From Epiperipatus broadwayi (Eukaryota; Onychophora; Udeonychophora; Euonychophora; Peripatidae), in assembly GCA_028023455.1 (NCBI GenBank), contig JAQFVV010012669.1, forward strand, positions 188,001-252,000: a DNA stretch of 64,000 bases. The letters run 5' to 3'. Under the pieces are notes generated by a model. That model saw only the letters and a list, made by a program, of their open reading frames with translations. It had not been told where the DNA came from and searched no databases. Of this stretch, positions 1-12,249 are shown in pieces. The translations under genes and the position numbers were made by a program. Position 1 is the first letter of the stretch, and each line of letters opens with the position of its first letter.

Positions 1-152
1 ATATATAATTGTGTTTATTTATTTACTTTAATGATCAGGATCATTCATATAAGTTAGTATTATATACTTAGAAAGTAGTTCCTAGGTATAAACTAATACT
101 GCAGGGAACTTTTCTTGATGCCTGGAAGATTTCGGTCAGTTTCACATTAGTT

Positions 153-239
153 AGAAGATTCCTCCTCTATTGATGATCAGCATGATGAAGAAAGAGATGA
201 AAGAAAAGAAACTGATTTATATGTTAATTTGGTCTGATA
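153..239 (+). other. Possible terminal coding exon (weak)
   Basis: A pyrimidine-containing stretch ending in TTAG at about 150-152 resembles a splice acceptor. It is followed by an open frame reading LEDSSSIDDQHDEERDERKE and then about eight more residues ending in NLV and a TGA stop. The acidic, serine-rich composition looks more like protein than random AT-rich translation. The frame upstream of 153 contains a TAG, so it would have to be an exon start. No domain is recognised. It could be chance or an old pseudogene. Confidence 0.2.
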
Positions 240-819
240 GTTAATCTATCTAATCATTTAGTATTTGTTGGTAAATAGTATTTTACTAGTTTTAACTGGA
301 GGATATGAGTAAAGAAAACAAAAATATTTGTCAAACAATAATTGATTCAATATTTCTGTAATGTATTTTGCACTAACCACTCTCATGCAAGTTAGGGACT
401 GGTTTTTATCCATTTTTAAAACATTGTGGAAGGATGTAATCATAAACATATGACCAAAGACATGAAAAAGATCTATGATCTCTAGTCTAATGAATGTCTG
501 ATAAAAATTATTAATAGTTGATACATTTGTTAATAATGGTCATCCCATTATTTTTCAACACTTGTAAAAGAGTTGGATATACTATAGCAAACTATATTTT
601 TTTAAATTTGTATGTTTGTTAATGAATATGTGACATTCAGTTCAAAAATTGATTTTTAAACCTGTAAATAAAACACTTTTTAAACTCTTAATATATTCTA
701 TATAGTGATTTCTTTAGATGATTTAATATTTGTAAATACACACATGTACATGCTGCATACATATATAAAAAAATAAAAGTTTTTAATATTATTAATTGAA
801 ATATGTTTTTTTTTTTTTT

Positions 820-955
820 TAGGGTGAATTTTCTGAAGTTGGACTGTTTTGGTGGCACGTGAAACTAAATTTATGTGGACTATTTTTTTATTTTTTATGT
901 TTGTTTGAATTTATTCTTGCACAAATTTATAATTAGACATGTACCTATAATAAAG
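820..955 (+). other. Possible 3' terminal exon with polyadenylation signal (weak)
   Basis: A T-run of about 14 ending in AG (about 806-822) makes a good acceptor. It is followed by a 38-codon open frame starting GEFSEVGLFWWHVKLNLCG and ending at a TAG near 936. An AATAAA follows about 15 bases later. The second half of the peptide is hydrophobic and phenylalanine-rich, as expected from AT-rich noise, so the call is weak. RNA-seq coverage would settle it. Confidence 0.2.
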
Positions 956-3177
956 CCATCAAATCTAATAACCCTCTTATATGATCAAGCTCTTAAAATT
1001 GATATTGAATTATATGATTATATTTTCAGTTTGTAGCATTTGTGGGTATGCACACATATACAAATATTAATGTATATGTGTGTATATACATCAATATATA
1101 AATAAAGTATAATTGCTTATGATATTTAATTAAAAAAAAAATTAATTCAAGACTCCAAAATATAATTATAGAAAATGGAGTTGCTGATAAACAAAAAATT
1201 CTATTTCTATAGAATTGTAGAATGCGGTTAAGTACATTTCTTCTCCCAGCCCATTTTTCTTTACCACATTGTTTAATGTTGCAAATATATAATAAATATT
1301 TATATATTTTCAACTTTCAGCCAATTTCACTGCCCACTTTTAGACAGTTGGTAGATATTTGAATTATTATTACCATTCCATAGAATGAGAAGTCGGTCTT
1401 AGCTTCTAGCATTCCGTTAAATCATTGTAAAAATATCAGAGAATCCTGCCTTTACATATGTACGAATATATATATGTATTGACTATTGTTTAGTTTTTGG
1501 ATGTTTGTAAATATTGAATTATTAATTTATTGATAAAATTATGACAGATTGTATATTTTTCAGGTATTGATGATTATAATAACTTTTCAGTAAAAGTATA
1601 AAGAGAAAGAAAAATGTTATTCTGAAGTTAGTTTATTGTAGCTAGTACTGTATCAGCAACATTGGAACAAAGAACTGTATTATAGTAAAGATTAATAAAT
1701 TATATTTCTATAATTAAAGAGTATCTTTTTAATTTTTTAAACAATTTATTATAAGCATATTATTACAATAAAACTTTGTCTGCACAGTAATAACAGTTTT
1801 TTTTTCTAGATTTAAAAAACATTCTCAAAAGCCGGTGACATAAGATGACTAGAAAGGCAGAGGAATGAAAATAGGGAGTTCCACCATGAGGCGTATTCAC
1901 CCATTCCCACAATTAATGCTCACTCCCTTAATTCTCATATTTTTTCTACTCTGGAGAAGTGAAATAGGGATTCAAAAAAATGAGAGGCCAAAAGGTGATA
2001 GAAAAAAAAGAGAAAATAATATCAAAGCTATAGTGCAAATGGCTCAATTCATCATCTACCACTTTCCATCACTGTTAAAATCAGTTCAGGTGTAACTCAC
2101 TAGACTCATTTTTTATCAGAATTAATCAGACAGGTTATTCCATCAACTAAGAATGGCCATACACTACCAGTCATTAGATTGAAAAAGGACTATCAGTCTG
2201 TCAACCCACACAATGTGCAGGCCAGGTGCGGTTTATACCAAAGTGTATTTGCACCTTTTTTTATTATCCATTGGAGCATTCTAAGTAATTAAAAAAAAAT
2301 TTGGATTGTAAAAAAGTGAAATATAATTTTTTTAAAAATTATTTTCTTTCTAAGCATAATGACATTAATCATATAATTTTTTTTATTTATGGTATAAATA
2401 ATGTTGGTAAATATATTGAGGAGAACACATTCTCTGTTCTTCTAAGCTTAATGAGATTACTCATATAATTTTTTATTTATGAATGTGATGATTGGATTTA
2501 AATGATTTTTAAAATACAATAAGAATATACTTATCACTTAATTTTTAATACATTTTACCTTTTAATAAAATATTTAAAATATTATATTGAACATAATAAC
2601 TATTAGTATATTAATAATAATGATTAATTACATTACAAATGTTTGTAATAACTGTTAAAAAATAAAAGGAAATGATAATTTCAGTTTGTTCTTCATTCAA
2701 ATTTTTTAAATTTTTATTACGAATAATTTTCAAACTAAAACAATGAAGAATATATTGTTAATGGCATATAAAGAACTGTATGTCTCCAGAAACATCCATA
2801 ATAAGAGAAATGATAACTTTAATCGTCATCTCTAAAAACATTGCATATGACTTTTTTTTTTAAAGATAAATTTGAAAATGAACAAAAAATAATTGATTTT
2901 ATTTCTGATAATGCAATTCATTATAGAGTTTGTGAAATGTCTTTTAGTCTTAATAAAATTAAATATGCATAACAAACTACATAGATAAACTTTATTTTTT
3001 TTTTATAATACCATGCTTTTGTCCAATGAATTGAAAATTTTTAGTGTTTGAATGTCCTGCTTGGATTAGTGCAATGATAGAATGGCAAACTCTAGAGCTT
3101 CAGTTCATCATATCACACCTAACATAGCCATTGAACTTCTTATGAACTCCAGACCAATAAAACTATTATTATTATAG

Positions 3178-3419
3178 TGCTTGAATCTTTTGTAGAACTG
3201 TAAAGAAAATTATATACAATTACTTGAATAATTTGATTAACCAGTTTTTCTATATTTACTTTCAACTCTTTTTTTTTTGGATAAATAGGATATTGTTAAT
3301 GCTTGAATCTTTTGTAGAACTGTAAAGAAAATTATATACAATTACTTGAATAATTTGATTAACCAGTTTTTCTATATTTACTTTCAACTCTTTTTTTTTG
3401 GATAAATAGGATATTGTTT
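3178..3419. repeat. Two-copy tandem duplication, 122-bp unit
   Basis: The unit starting TGCTTGAATCTTTTG is repeated head to tail with a period of 122 bases. The copies look identical except for one base in the T-run of the unit. Near-identity implies a recent segmental tandem duplication or a collapsed/expanded assembly artefact. It contains no coding sequence. Confidence 0.9.
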
Positions 3420-4255
3420 ATTGGAAAATACTTTTAATACAAAAGTGATTTAAATAAAATCTATTTATTGTTTAGCTAATATAATGACTTGTGAATAATC
3501 AATATTATACTTTTTTTGTTTTCATTTTCTTCTCTACATATGATGAAAAACAATTGAATTTGTTTTAACCAGATGAAAAAGCTCAAAATTAAATGAAAAT
3601 GATAATGTTTTAGCAAATTTTTTATTATCATTAATATATATATGAAGTGTAAAATAATCATAAAGATTATGAAAGTGGAATTTTTCACTATGATTACACT
3701 ACATACTCTTTCAGTATATATTGTAATGGCATATTAGTTGATATATTGTATAAACCATCAGTATATGGATAGATATGTGAGTTGGGATGTATAAATGGCT
3801 AGTAATTCTTACTATCTGCTTGCTTGGCAAATACTAATCTTATGATGACTTCTGCTTAATATAAGGGACAATAACAATTTGGGAACATTGTATTTTGTAT
3901 CATAGTTACTAATTTAATTGTAAAGTGTATTGGGTACTAAAACAGTTAATTAACACCTTAATCTCTGAAGGACTAACATCATAAAAATGATGATGACTAT
4001 AAAAATGTTGGAAAAATTGTTAATCATTCTGAATATTAAATACAATAGAAAACTACCTAGACTAGAAAACAGAGAAGATATAATAAAATAATCCACAACA
4101 ATATTCAATCTTCATTTAAATATAATGATCAAATAAATACCATGTTAATTTTTCCAAATAGAGCACAGACTAATGATAGACAATAGGAAAATGTATAAAA
4201 AAACTATCTCAGCAATCAACCTGGTTCACTGATCAATTGTCAGAAACTGTAAGAC

Positions 4256-4287
4256 TAGAACCTATGGTTCTAGAAACATAGGTTCTA
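4256..4287. repeat. Perfect short hairpin
   Basis: Arms of 11 bases (4256-4266 and 4277-4287) are perfect reverse complements around a 10-base spacer that itself contains the palindrome TTCTAGAA. No associated gene is seen and no function is inferred. Confidence 0.6.
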
Positions 4288-6769
4288 GAAAGGATCTGGT
4301 CATCCTGTTCCTCACTGCAAAAACAAAAAAACCCATATAGCCTGATCTTAATATGATTAACAAATAATATTATTTTTTATAATTAAGAGGGATGTGAAGC
4401 AAAATCCTCAAAGATGATGATTATATCTCCTAAATTAAATAAGATAGAAAGTGAAAGATAGTAGAAAATGTTAAATAAAAATTTAAGTTGTGCTAAAATT
4501 AGTTTTTGTGTGAATGTATAAAATTTATTTTAAGAATATTTTTATTTATTTCATATATAAATTAAAAATAAATCAGTTATAATGTTTTCTATTAAATTTT
4601 TTTTTCCATTAATAAAAAAATAATATTAATGTACCATTCTTAGCATATAATATATTTTATTTAATCTTCCAAGCTAGCTGACAGTTTTAACTATCCAACA
4701 GTTTTCTTCAAAACTTTTCTTTCAATTTAAAAATATTTACTGTTAAAGAATAAATAATATTTCTTTTAAATTGGATTTTTTTTTCTCCTTACAAAATAAT
4801 GGTAAGTTAAAATTTGATCAATATTTAGCATTATTAAACTAAATATATTTATAAAAAAGAATGGCAAATCAAAACTTGATATTAAACAATGATAATGTTT
4901 CATCTTGTACATATTAAGATAACATTTTGTCATAAAACAAAGTCTTGTCAAGATTTTTGGAGGAGATTATTACAGAGGTAGACCTTATAATTAAGGCATT
5001 TGAATCAAACTATGGATAGCAGATCAATATCATTGGGCCTGCTTGGTAATGATGAACCCCCAAGTCAATTCTACCTGACTTACATATGTTTAGCTAAACA
5101 ACTATTAGATTAAATGAATGACAACTTTTTCAAAGCCACATTATGTTCATATCACTTATGGAACAGGATGATCTAAAAAGAGAATCTTTGAGTTGGAAAT
5201 TTAAAAAAAGTTATGAATTAGAGAATGATAACCAAAAGGAAAGCAGTGGAGCTTGGTCAATATATTTAAATCAATTTATTGCAAATCTTGCTATGCACTG
5301 ATTTATTTCTCTTTATTTTTATCATTGCATTAATTTAAAAGATTTAATTAAAAACAAATTATTTAGTAAAAATTTGTTTGCTACACAAACTATAATAAAT
5401 AGGAGGAAAAAATAAAATCAAGCTATTTCAGTTCTATAGGCTAACATAAGAATTTGAAAAGTTAATGATCTACAAGAACATATTGATAATTACATAAAAA
5501 ATTCCAATAGAGGATTAATTATTTATTTTATTCTATCAATAGCCAACTTTTATGTATTGATTTCTATTATAATTTTATTATTTAATTTTAGAATTGAAAT
5601 TATTTCTTAAGCATTTTTTTTTAAGCAAATATTTATGTAGTTATGTAAAATATTGGCATTTTTCTATTAATATACAATAAAAATTAAATAAACTTTTCTT
5701 AACTTTAAAGTCTTTGTGACCATTATTGTCTCATACTTTGCATTATTCTGAATTCTGGGATATATATGTAAACAAAGACATGTTCTCTTCATAAGAATAT
5801 TGATTAGCATTAAATGAGATACCTGGCTTTGGACAAACCAAATGTAATTTACCTTAGCTTTTTTTTCTGTACTTGTGTGATAACATATCCCAAATCCTGG
5901 TGCTATTTGTTCCCAAAATTGTTTGATGAATAAATAATTTTCCCAATCTTTTGTTCCATCATACAAATGATTCTAAGCTATAATCTTTCTCCCCCAAAGG
6001 TGTTTGAGAAAAATACCATCAAACTGTTGAGACACTGAATAGTGTTTCCCTCTATTTCTCTGAAGCTTTTAATGTAAATGTATTTATAAGCAGAATTGAA
6101 ATGCTTCCATAATGTATTTGGCCCCAATTTTAATTTATATTTAACTTCTATGTCTTTGAAATATAATTTTTAGTAAAGACCCATTTGGTATATTATCTAT
6201 TTGACATTCAACTTTATCTTCTTGATCTGTTCACAAAGTATTTGTATGAGATAAATGCTAATGTTTTTCTATTTTTTCCCATTGTCTTAAGATCTTTGCC
6301 TTTTTTATTATCTTCCAGTGCCAAATTCTTTTTCCTATAACTTTTTATGTTATGTTGTTTTCTTCCATATTCTCCATTCTTTTTTTTAAGTGAGTTATTT
6401 AATCTTTAATCTATCATTGGTTTTGTTCTATTTTCTCACATATTTTCTAACTAGATATATCTTATTTTTGGCCCATTTCTACTCTTTTTTTTTTTTTAAT
6501 CCATTGCTTGTATCTTGATTTTGATATTTTTCTTCAACTTTGAATTCATTAGATACTTTTTTTTAATTTCTTTGATTTTTTTAAATGTCTTGAATATCCT
6601 TAATACCAAACTAGCTCCTTATTTCTTTTGCACTCATCTAATTCTTTTGTAACATCTAGGTTGTTCTGTAACTTTTTTTTTACTTCCAGGTTGTTTTATA
6701 ATATTTTGGCTTTCACCATTTGAGAAACCAAACACAGAAATTTCTAGATTTTCCAGTCTCTATGGCACC

Positions 6770-6872
6770 ACATCCTCTGATGAGCAGCAAATATTGTAGG
6801 TGGGGTGACGTCAATATTGGGGAATGCCAATCGATAGTTCTTTTCTGCAATATGCTCATCAGGAAATAAAAC
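6770..6872. repeat. Imperfect inverted repeat containing CTGATGAGCA
   Basis: TCCTCTGATGAGCA near 6772 is mirrored by TGCTCATCAGGA near 6852, and both arms are followed inward by related AATATTG sequence. The surrounding 100 bases are more GC-rich than their neighbours and contain GACGTC. This may be the terminus of an unrecognised mobile element. No TSD or coding region ties to it. Confidence 0.4.
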
Positions 6873-8992
6873 CAATAAAGAGTAGGGTTGGTCGGTACGT
6901 CCGGTTACAATATATATAAGATTGATGTCAAACTTTTAAATGTTAATTATGCTTCGGTGGTGAATTTCTCCATTACTTTTTTTAGGTTTGATTTTAAAAA
7001 AAAAAAAATCCATTATTTATTAATAAATTATATTTAAAAAAGAATTTACATTTATTAACTTTAAAATATTTGATTAAATTCTAGATTATATAGTTCATAT
7101 ATTTATGTATCTTGTTAAAACTTTATATATGGATAATAAATCATCTAACTGAAAAGTGTTTGAGCCATTATTGATAAGATATCAGTCTTAATGCCCATTT
7201 CATAGAAATTACTATCAGCAGATGCGAGTAGAACAAAATATCTTTGAAAAGAGTTTGTTTGTAGAGTCTATCTCTAAAAATCTTATAATATTTCAAATTT
7301 TTTGTCAACAAAATTCAAGTATAGAGCTAAATATGTCAATCACCATCTTCACTTATTATTAGTCTGAGAGTCTCTTTAAGGATCCAATTTAGTACTTGAT
7401 TTGGCACTATCTTATCACCTCACCTAGCAACATGTTTATTTCAGCTTCATTTGCGTCTGCTAATTCTTCAATAATCCCAGTGATATCTAATTGTTTTTGA
7501 TTTCTTTTTTAATTGTTTCATCACTCTTTATATTTCACTGTGTTGTTTGATGTCTCTAGTGCTATTTTAAACATCAAACTCAGAAGACATTTTCTATTAA
7601 AAATCTCTTTTCAGACATACATATTCATTTTTAGTGAGTATTGCAACTGAGTTTAATTCTAAGATTAATTTTATTAATTATGCTTTTTTTTATATTAACT
7701 AGTGTATATTTACAATTACTAATTTTAAATTCATTCTTTCCAATCCAATTTTTTTTTTTTCCAAAAACGCTATTTAATGTTTCTTTAAATCTAGTTTAAA
7801 GCTAACACAAATATTACATCTCTAAAGCTATTATTTATGAAAGTAAACACATCTGAAAAATCCAAGTCATTTATGCCATTTACATTTATTTTGTTTGTTT
7901 CCGATTTATATCCAAAAATATTTTTCGTAGAACTTGTGTAAAAGTTTTGGAGACATGGAATTATCCCATGGATATTATTTATGTTGTGTAATCCTAATAT
8001 CAGATAATCTAATCAATATACAGTAATATTTTGATAAATATTTTTTAAAATTTAGGAATATCTATGATAAAACTTTCAAAAGTTTATTCATAGCAGAAAT
8101 GCTTATAAACTTAAATCCTGTTTTATAATATCCAAACCTAATGTCATATGCCACCCACCCATTGCTTCTTTCTGTAACTTTGTTTAATACTTTAATGTAG
8201 TTTTTTTCACTAACCATTTTTAAATCCAACATCCTTTTGGTCAACTTGAATTCAAAATTCTAAGAAAATTTACAATGATCATACTAAATAATTATCTTTT
8301 ATAGTACTGTTAGATTATAAATATGTAATATCCAATATCTTTATTATCATTTCTTATATATTGACATCACTTGTATTCTTTCAGCTATTTAGTATTTAGC
8401 ATTTTGTATGTAGCTTTTCTAACAATTTCCTGGAATTATTTTTACTCCATGTAGTTTTAATTGCATATTTCACTTTTTTATTTAAAGTGTAAGATGATTA
8501 AAAATATCTCCTTTTCCTATTTTTCTTCTACATACTTTATGGTTTTCCTCGTTTTATCAATTGATTTTTTTTTTGTAATTTATGAAGTCATTTTATATCA
8601 TCATTTTTTTAATTCTACATCATTGGTAATTGTTATTTCCTGTGATATCACTGACTCAATTCAGTATATTTGTACAGAATTCCAGATATTCAGTTTTAAA
8701 TAGGCTGATTTTAATTATTTTCATATTTTATCTTTTCTATACCTAATGGCTTTTCTCAATAGAAAATTTATTGTCTATTCATTGTTCTTCTTTTCTAATG
8801 TATGTAGAGTTATTTTCTTGATGGTAGTTTGTCATCACGATGTAGTTGTAAAGTTGCGGGGAGGGGAATGGTTTTGCCACATGGGGAATTCTACTAGAAT
8901 AGAATATTTGCAATAACATGTTTTCATAAAAAAAAAAAAAAAATTCTCAGTGATGAAAAAAAAACAGATACAAATACAGTTAGAAAAAAAGT

Positions 8993-9833
8993 TTACAAGG
9001 GAGTGATTACAGGGTAAATTGAAATTTCAGGAGCAACATGGTAAGAGGGGAAGGATACATGTGAAAAGGGAATGGGAAGGAAAGGGTGTGTAGTCCAGGC
9101 CAGTCTGAGATGCGTGTCTTCATTGAGCAAGCGCTGCATGGGTTGCAAACACTTAAATGGTTGAGTCCTATGACAGGCTGAGAGGACAGGAGTTGGAGAA
9201 TTGTCCAAGTGTCTGTGAGGAGTGGAGGTGGGGCTAGTTTGGTATCTCTGGCTTTGAGAAAGTGAATTAGGTCCAATAGTTTTTGATTCGCTGAGTGTAC
9301 TCTCTGGTCAAAAATAATAGCACATCGGAGCAACCAGTGCATAGATAAGGAAGACTGATAGTTGCAAGACTCCTGTTTCTATGGATTCTTGGAGGTTGAA
9401 GATGGTATTCCTGTGTGAGGAAAGACAAGAGTTGATGACACTTCCACTCCAAGCAGAAAGGGACATTTAAGTAGGAAGTGCTGGAGGATTTCCTTGTCAG
9501 TTTTATAGGACTGGCATTGGGGAGAGATCTTGATGAAACCCCTATGGTTGACCAAAAATTGATTGGTGGGGAGTGAAGGTTGACTTTGAGGAAGAAATCG
9601 AGGAATTTTGCCTCAAGGAATTTGCAGATTAATTGAGCATTGGTAAGTTTGTGGAATGTAGGGGAGACGATGGAGAAGTCTGGACTAATTGAAAACCTCC
9701 CAGTACAGTAATGATGGATGGTATAACAAAGCCAGCCTTTTGTAGGATGTTGGGGCCTGTCATTGGGAGGAGGAATGTCAGTGGGTGTGATAATGATATG
9801 CACAAGGTTGGCAGGAAAGTGATTTGGGAGCAT
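8993..9833 (-). pseudogene. LINE C-terminal region with zinc knuckle, broken
   Basis: The minus strand contains TNAQLICKFLEAKFLDF, which matches TNQKIISLFKFW in the 354-residue frame of the LINE at 26.6 kb. Next, in a shifted frame, comes a stretch reading SPQCQSYKTDKEILQHFL then LKC, a degenerate C-x2-C...H...C knuckle. WLLRCAIIFDQR matches WTARCKKVF in the other copy. At least two frameshifts separate these blocks. Confidence 0.65.
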
Positions 9834-9849
9834 GTGGATATTGAGATCT

Positions 9850-11300
9850 CTGGATCAGAAGAGCGTCAATGGAGTGCAGCCAACCTATTGAGGTTTTAGA
9901 AAAACCAAGTTCTTTTTAGGCCGATTGCTACCACCTTCCAACCCCAGAGAAAATGGGTGTGAAGGGCATTGATTTTGGATATAAAGGAAAAGTGTAGGTG
10001 GAACAATGGGAAGGTAATATGCTGTTTTGGGGAACACTAGAAGATTGAGGAGAGTGACTCCAATAAAGGAAGAGGTAGATGCCTGTGATAGCACTGAGGG
10101 TGAATGATATGCTTTGATACAGTGTGGGTTGAACTTCTACCCTCATGTCTTTAGGAGACAGCATAAGGGGGAATCCAAGGAAGTTGTGTGGCTTGGCATT
10201 GAAGGTGGAAGGAATTTGTTCACCAGAAGATAGTTGTCAGGCTGCCGATTTGTAGCTGCTAAATTTCAGCCTATATGTTTCTGGTACAAGGTGAGGATCT
10301 GGGAATGAGATCTACTGAGGGAAGGAAGATGACCACATCATCTATGTAAGCAAGGCATTTGATGCTTTTGCTCAGCCCAGGAATGAGGATGCCAGGGAGG
10401 TCATGTTCTAGCCTGAGCAAGAGGGGATTTAGAAATGTGAACAACAAAGTGCTCAAACAGAGAGCCCTGAGGGATGGATATGTAGGTGTGAAACCAGGGG
10501 CAACTTTCCCATCCAGGGTAACTATGGTTTCTCTGTTGGACAGGAGATTGTGTAGGATGGATAGGAGGGCCTCTGGAATAATAAGGTCCCTGAGGGTACC
10601 AAGGAGCATAATAGAGTCAATAAGTTTTATGAGCAGATAGGTCATCAAAATGAACCTAAGTCAAGATCTTGAGCTTAGTAGATAGCTGATTTTTCTTGAG
10701 GGGACCAATGTTACCAGATAGAGACTCTTAATGATGTAAATCCCTGAGGCCAGCTTGTTGATCATGCTGAGAGTGATGTGGATGGTGAGGGAAGACCAGC
10801 TTGTTGATCATGCTGAGAGTGATGTGGATGGTGACCTAGGTGGAGAAAGAGGAACTTGGGGAAGGCATGAGGAGTGGGGTGGGCATGGTCAGGGAAGCTT
10901 TTCAGTTTGTTAAGTACCATGGTCTGGGTGATGTCAGAACCAGAGTTGACATTCAAGGTTGATGGCATCTTGAAAGGAGGGAGGTCAGCTTTGAAAAACA
11001 TGTGCTTGTAATTTGTAAGTTTCTTAAATGAAGGAGCAATTCCTGACCTATATAGGATTTTTTGCTGATGATTCTGTGGGAACCAAGAGTCCACCCCAGG
11101 TAACTTCTGGTCCAACCATGCTGATTCCTCATATACCTCTGGGTGCATTTGACTGAAATGTACTTGGCCAAGGCCTTTTGAGCATTGCGGTATTGAAGTT
11201 TCAGTTGGATGGTGCTAATGTCTAATGGCCCACTCTCCTGATCATTCAGTTGCTCTGAGATTTTGTCCATGGAAGCCAGCAACTTGAGTGGCTCTTGGGA
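9850..11300 (-). pseudogene. LINE reverse transcriptase domain, broken
   Basis: After a linker (10762-11282), the minus strand at 10271-10648 reads a palm-domain stretch ending LAYIDDVVIFLPS, the YxDD polymerase motif (10327-10359). The LPGILIPGL stretch before it aligns with LPGIFVPRL in the LINE at 27.8 kb, so the two are homologous. Stops and frame changes interrupt it. A 46-bp tandem duplication at 10750-10834 lies inside the domain. Inactive copy. Confidence 0.8.
10750..10834. repeat. 46-bp tandem duplication inside LINE
   Basis: The segment starting CCAGCTTGTTGATCATGCTG occurs twice with a 46-base period and near-perfect identity (about 39 bases repeated). It is a local duplication inside the dead reverse transcriptase region and is younger than most of the surrounding decay. 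Confidence 0.85.
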
Positions 11301-11499
11301 ATTTCAGGTGTATTTGTGGATGGCAGCCTGCAGGATTTTGACAAATGCAAACCATGCAGAGATGGGCTCCATTTGAAGGATATTGATTTTATGAAAGTAT
11401 ATATAAATTTCAGAAAGCAGTGCTATTGGTGTATTTTGTTTGTTGAGGAATCGTATTGTTAAGTCGAGGTTTACTGGGGGGCCAGAGTTTAAAATGTTA

Positions 11500-12200
11500 A
11501 GGGAAAGGTGTAATGCCTTGTGATCTGAAAAAGGAATGGTGTGGAGTTGGGCCCAATTCAATCATGAAATGGAGATCAGGAGAGTAGAATGTTAAATCAA
11601 CGAGGGTCAGGTGCTTATGGGTGTAGAAAGTGTAGCATGGTCTGGGGAAAAGCATGGCCACACATTGAGCCCCTGGAGAAGTGATGTAGATATTTGTTTG
11701 TAAAAGGCTGGTAGATCATATAAGACACCCAGAAGAAGAATGGGAAGGTAGAGGTGGTAGCTGTGGTATTGTTGACTCGATGAATAATAGATTTAATTGA
11801 CTTGGTGAATAATAGATTTAATGAGGGTGTCACTGCCATTGGAGGCCAGATATAAATAAATCACAAAACTTCTGAAGCACCCAAATTGCACCTCCAAGAT
11901 ATTAGAGTGAGCAGCGATATATATGATTGAAAAGATGGAAGGAGGGGCATGTTTATTAATGAGGATAGTGACTCCTCCAGCAGAAGTTAAGGCAGTGGAA
12001 TACTTGAATAGACTGAAGGTGAACAAATTGGAGTAAATCCTGTAGTTAAAGTGAGTGGAGAGTTTAGTTTCAGCAATGAAGAGGATATTGAGAGAGTTGA
12101 GTTTAAACCAATGTTTGAGAGCAAGAGCCTGTGGATTAAATTAAGGGCCCAAATGTGCAAACAACAACAGAAATAAGTATATGGTGACCTCAAAATGGAC
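11500..12200 (-). pseudogene. LINE APE-type endonuclease domain, broken
   Basis: The minus strand carries LNILFIAETK (the ET pair holds the metal-binding glutamate of the family), then LTSAGGVTILINKHAP, which matches the conserved GGV block. Near 11540 it reads FSDHKALHLSL, the C-terminal SDH motif with the catalytic aspartate and histidine. These segments sit in different frames, so the domain is inactive. In intact LINEs this domain nicks the target DNA to prime reverse transcription. Confidence 0.75.
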
Positions 12201-12249
12201 ATAAAGACTGGAGAAATGGTAGGAATTCAGAAATTTTATGGTGAGAGGG

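Larger units (their letters stand above)
1..8880. other. AT-rich non-coding DNA with weak exon-like patches
   Basis: No convincing gene is seen. The block holds homopolymer T/A runs, a two-copy tandem duplication (3178-3419), a short perfect hairpin (4256-4287), an imperfect inverted repeat near 6770-6872 and two exon-like patches (listed separately). A 99-codon minus-strand frame at 5667-5966 has a plausible composition but no recognised domain. The minus strand of 6200-6700 has a lysine-rich decayed look, possibly a dead LINE ORF1. Neither is good enough to call. Confidence 0.5.

Noticed and set aside
6770-6872. CTGATGAG near 6775 as a Penelope-associated hammerhead ribozyme.
   Set aside because: There is no CGAAA segment at the required spacing and no Penelope coding sequence nearby; kept only as an inverted repeat.
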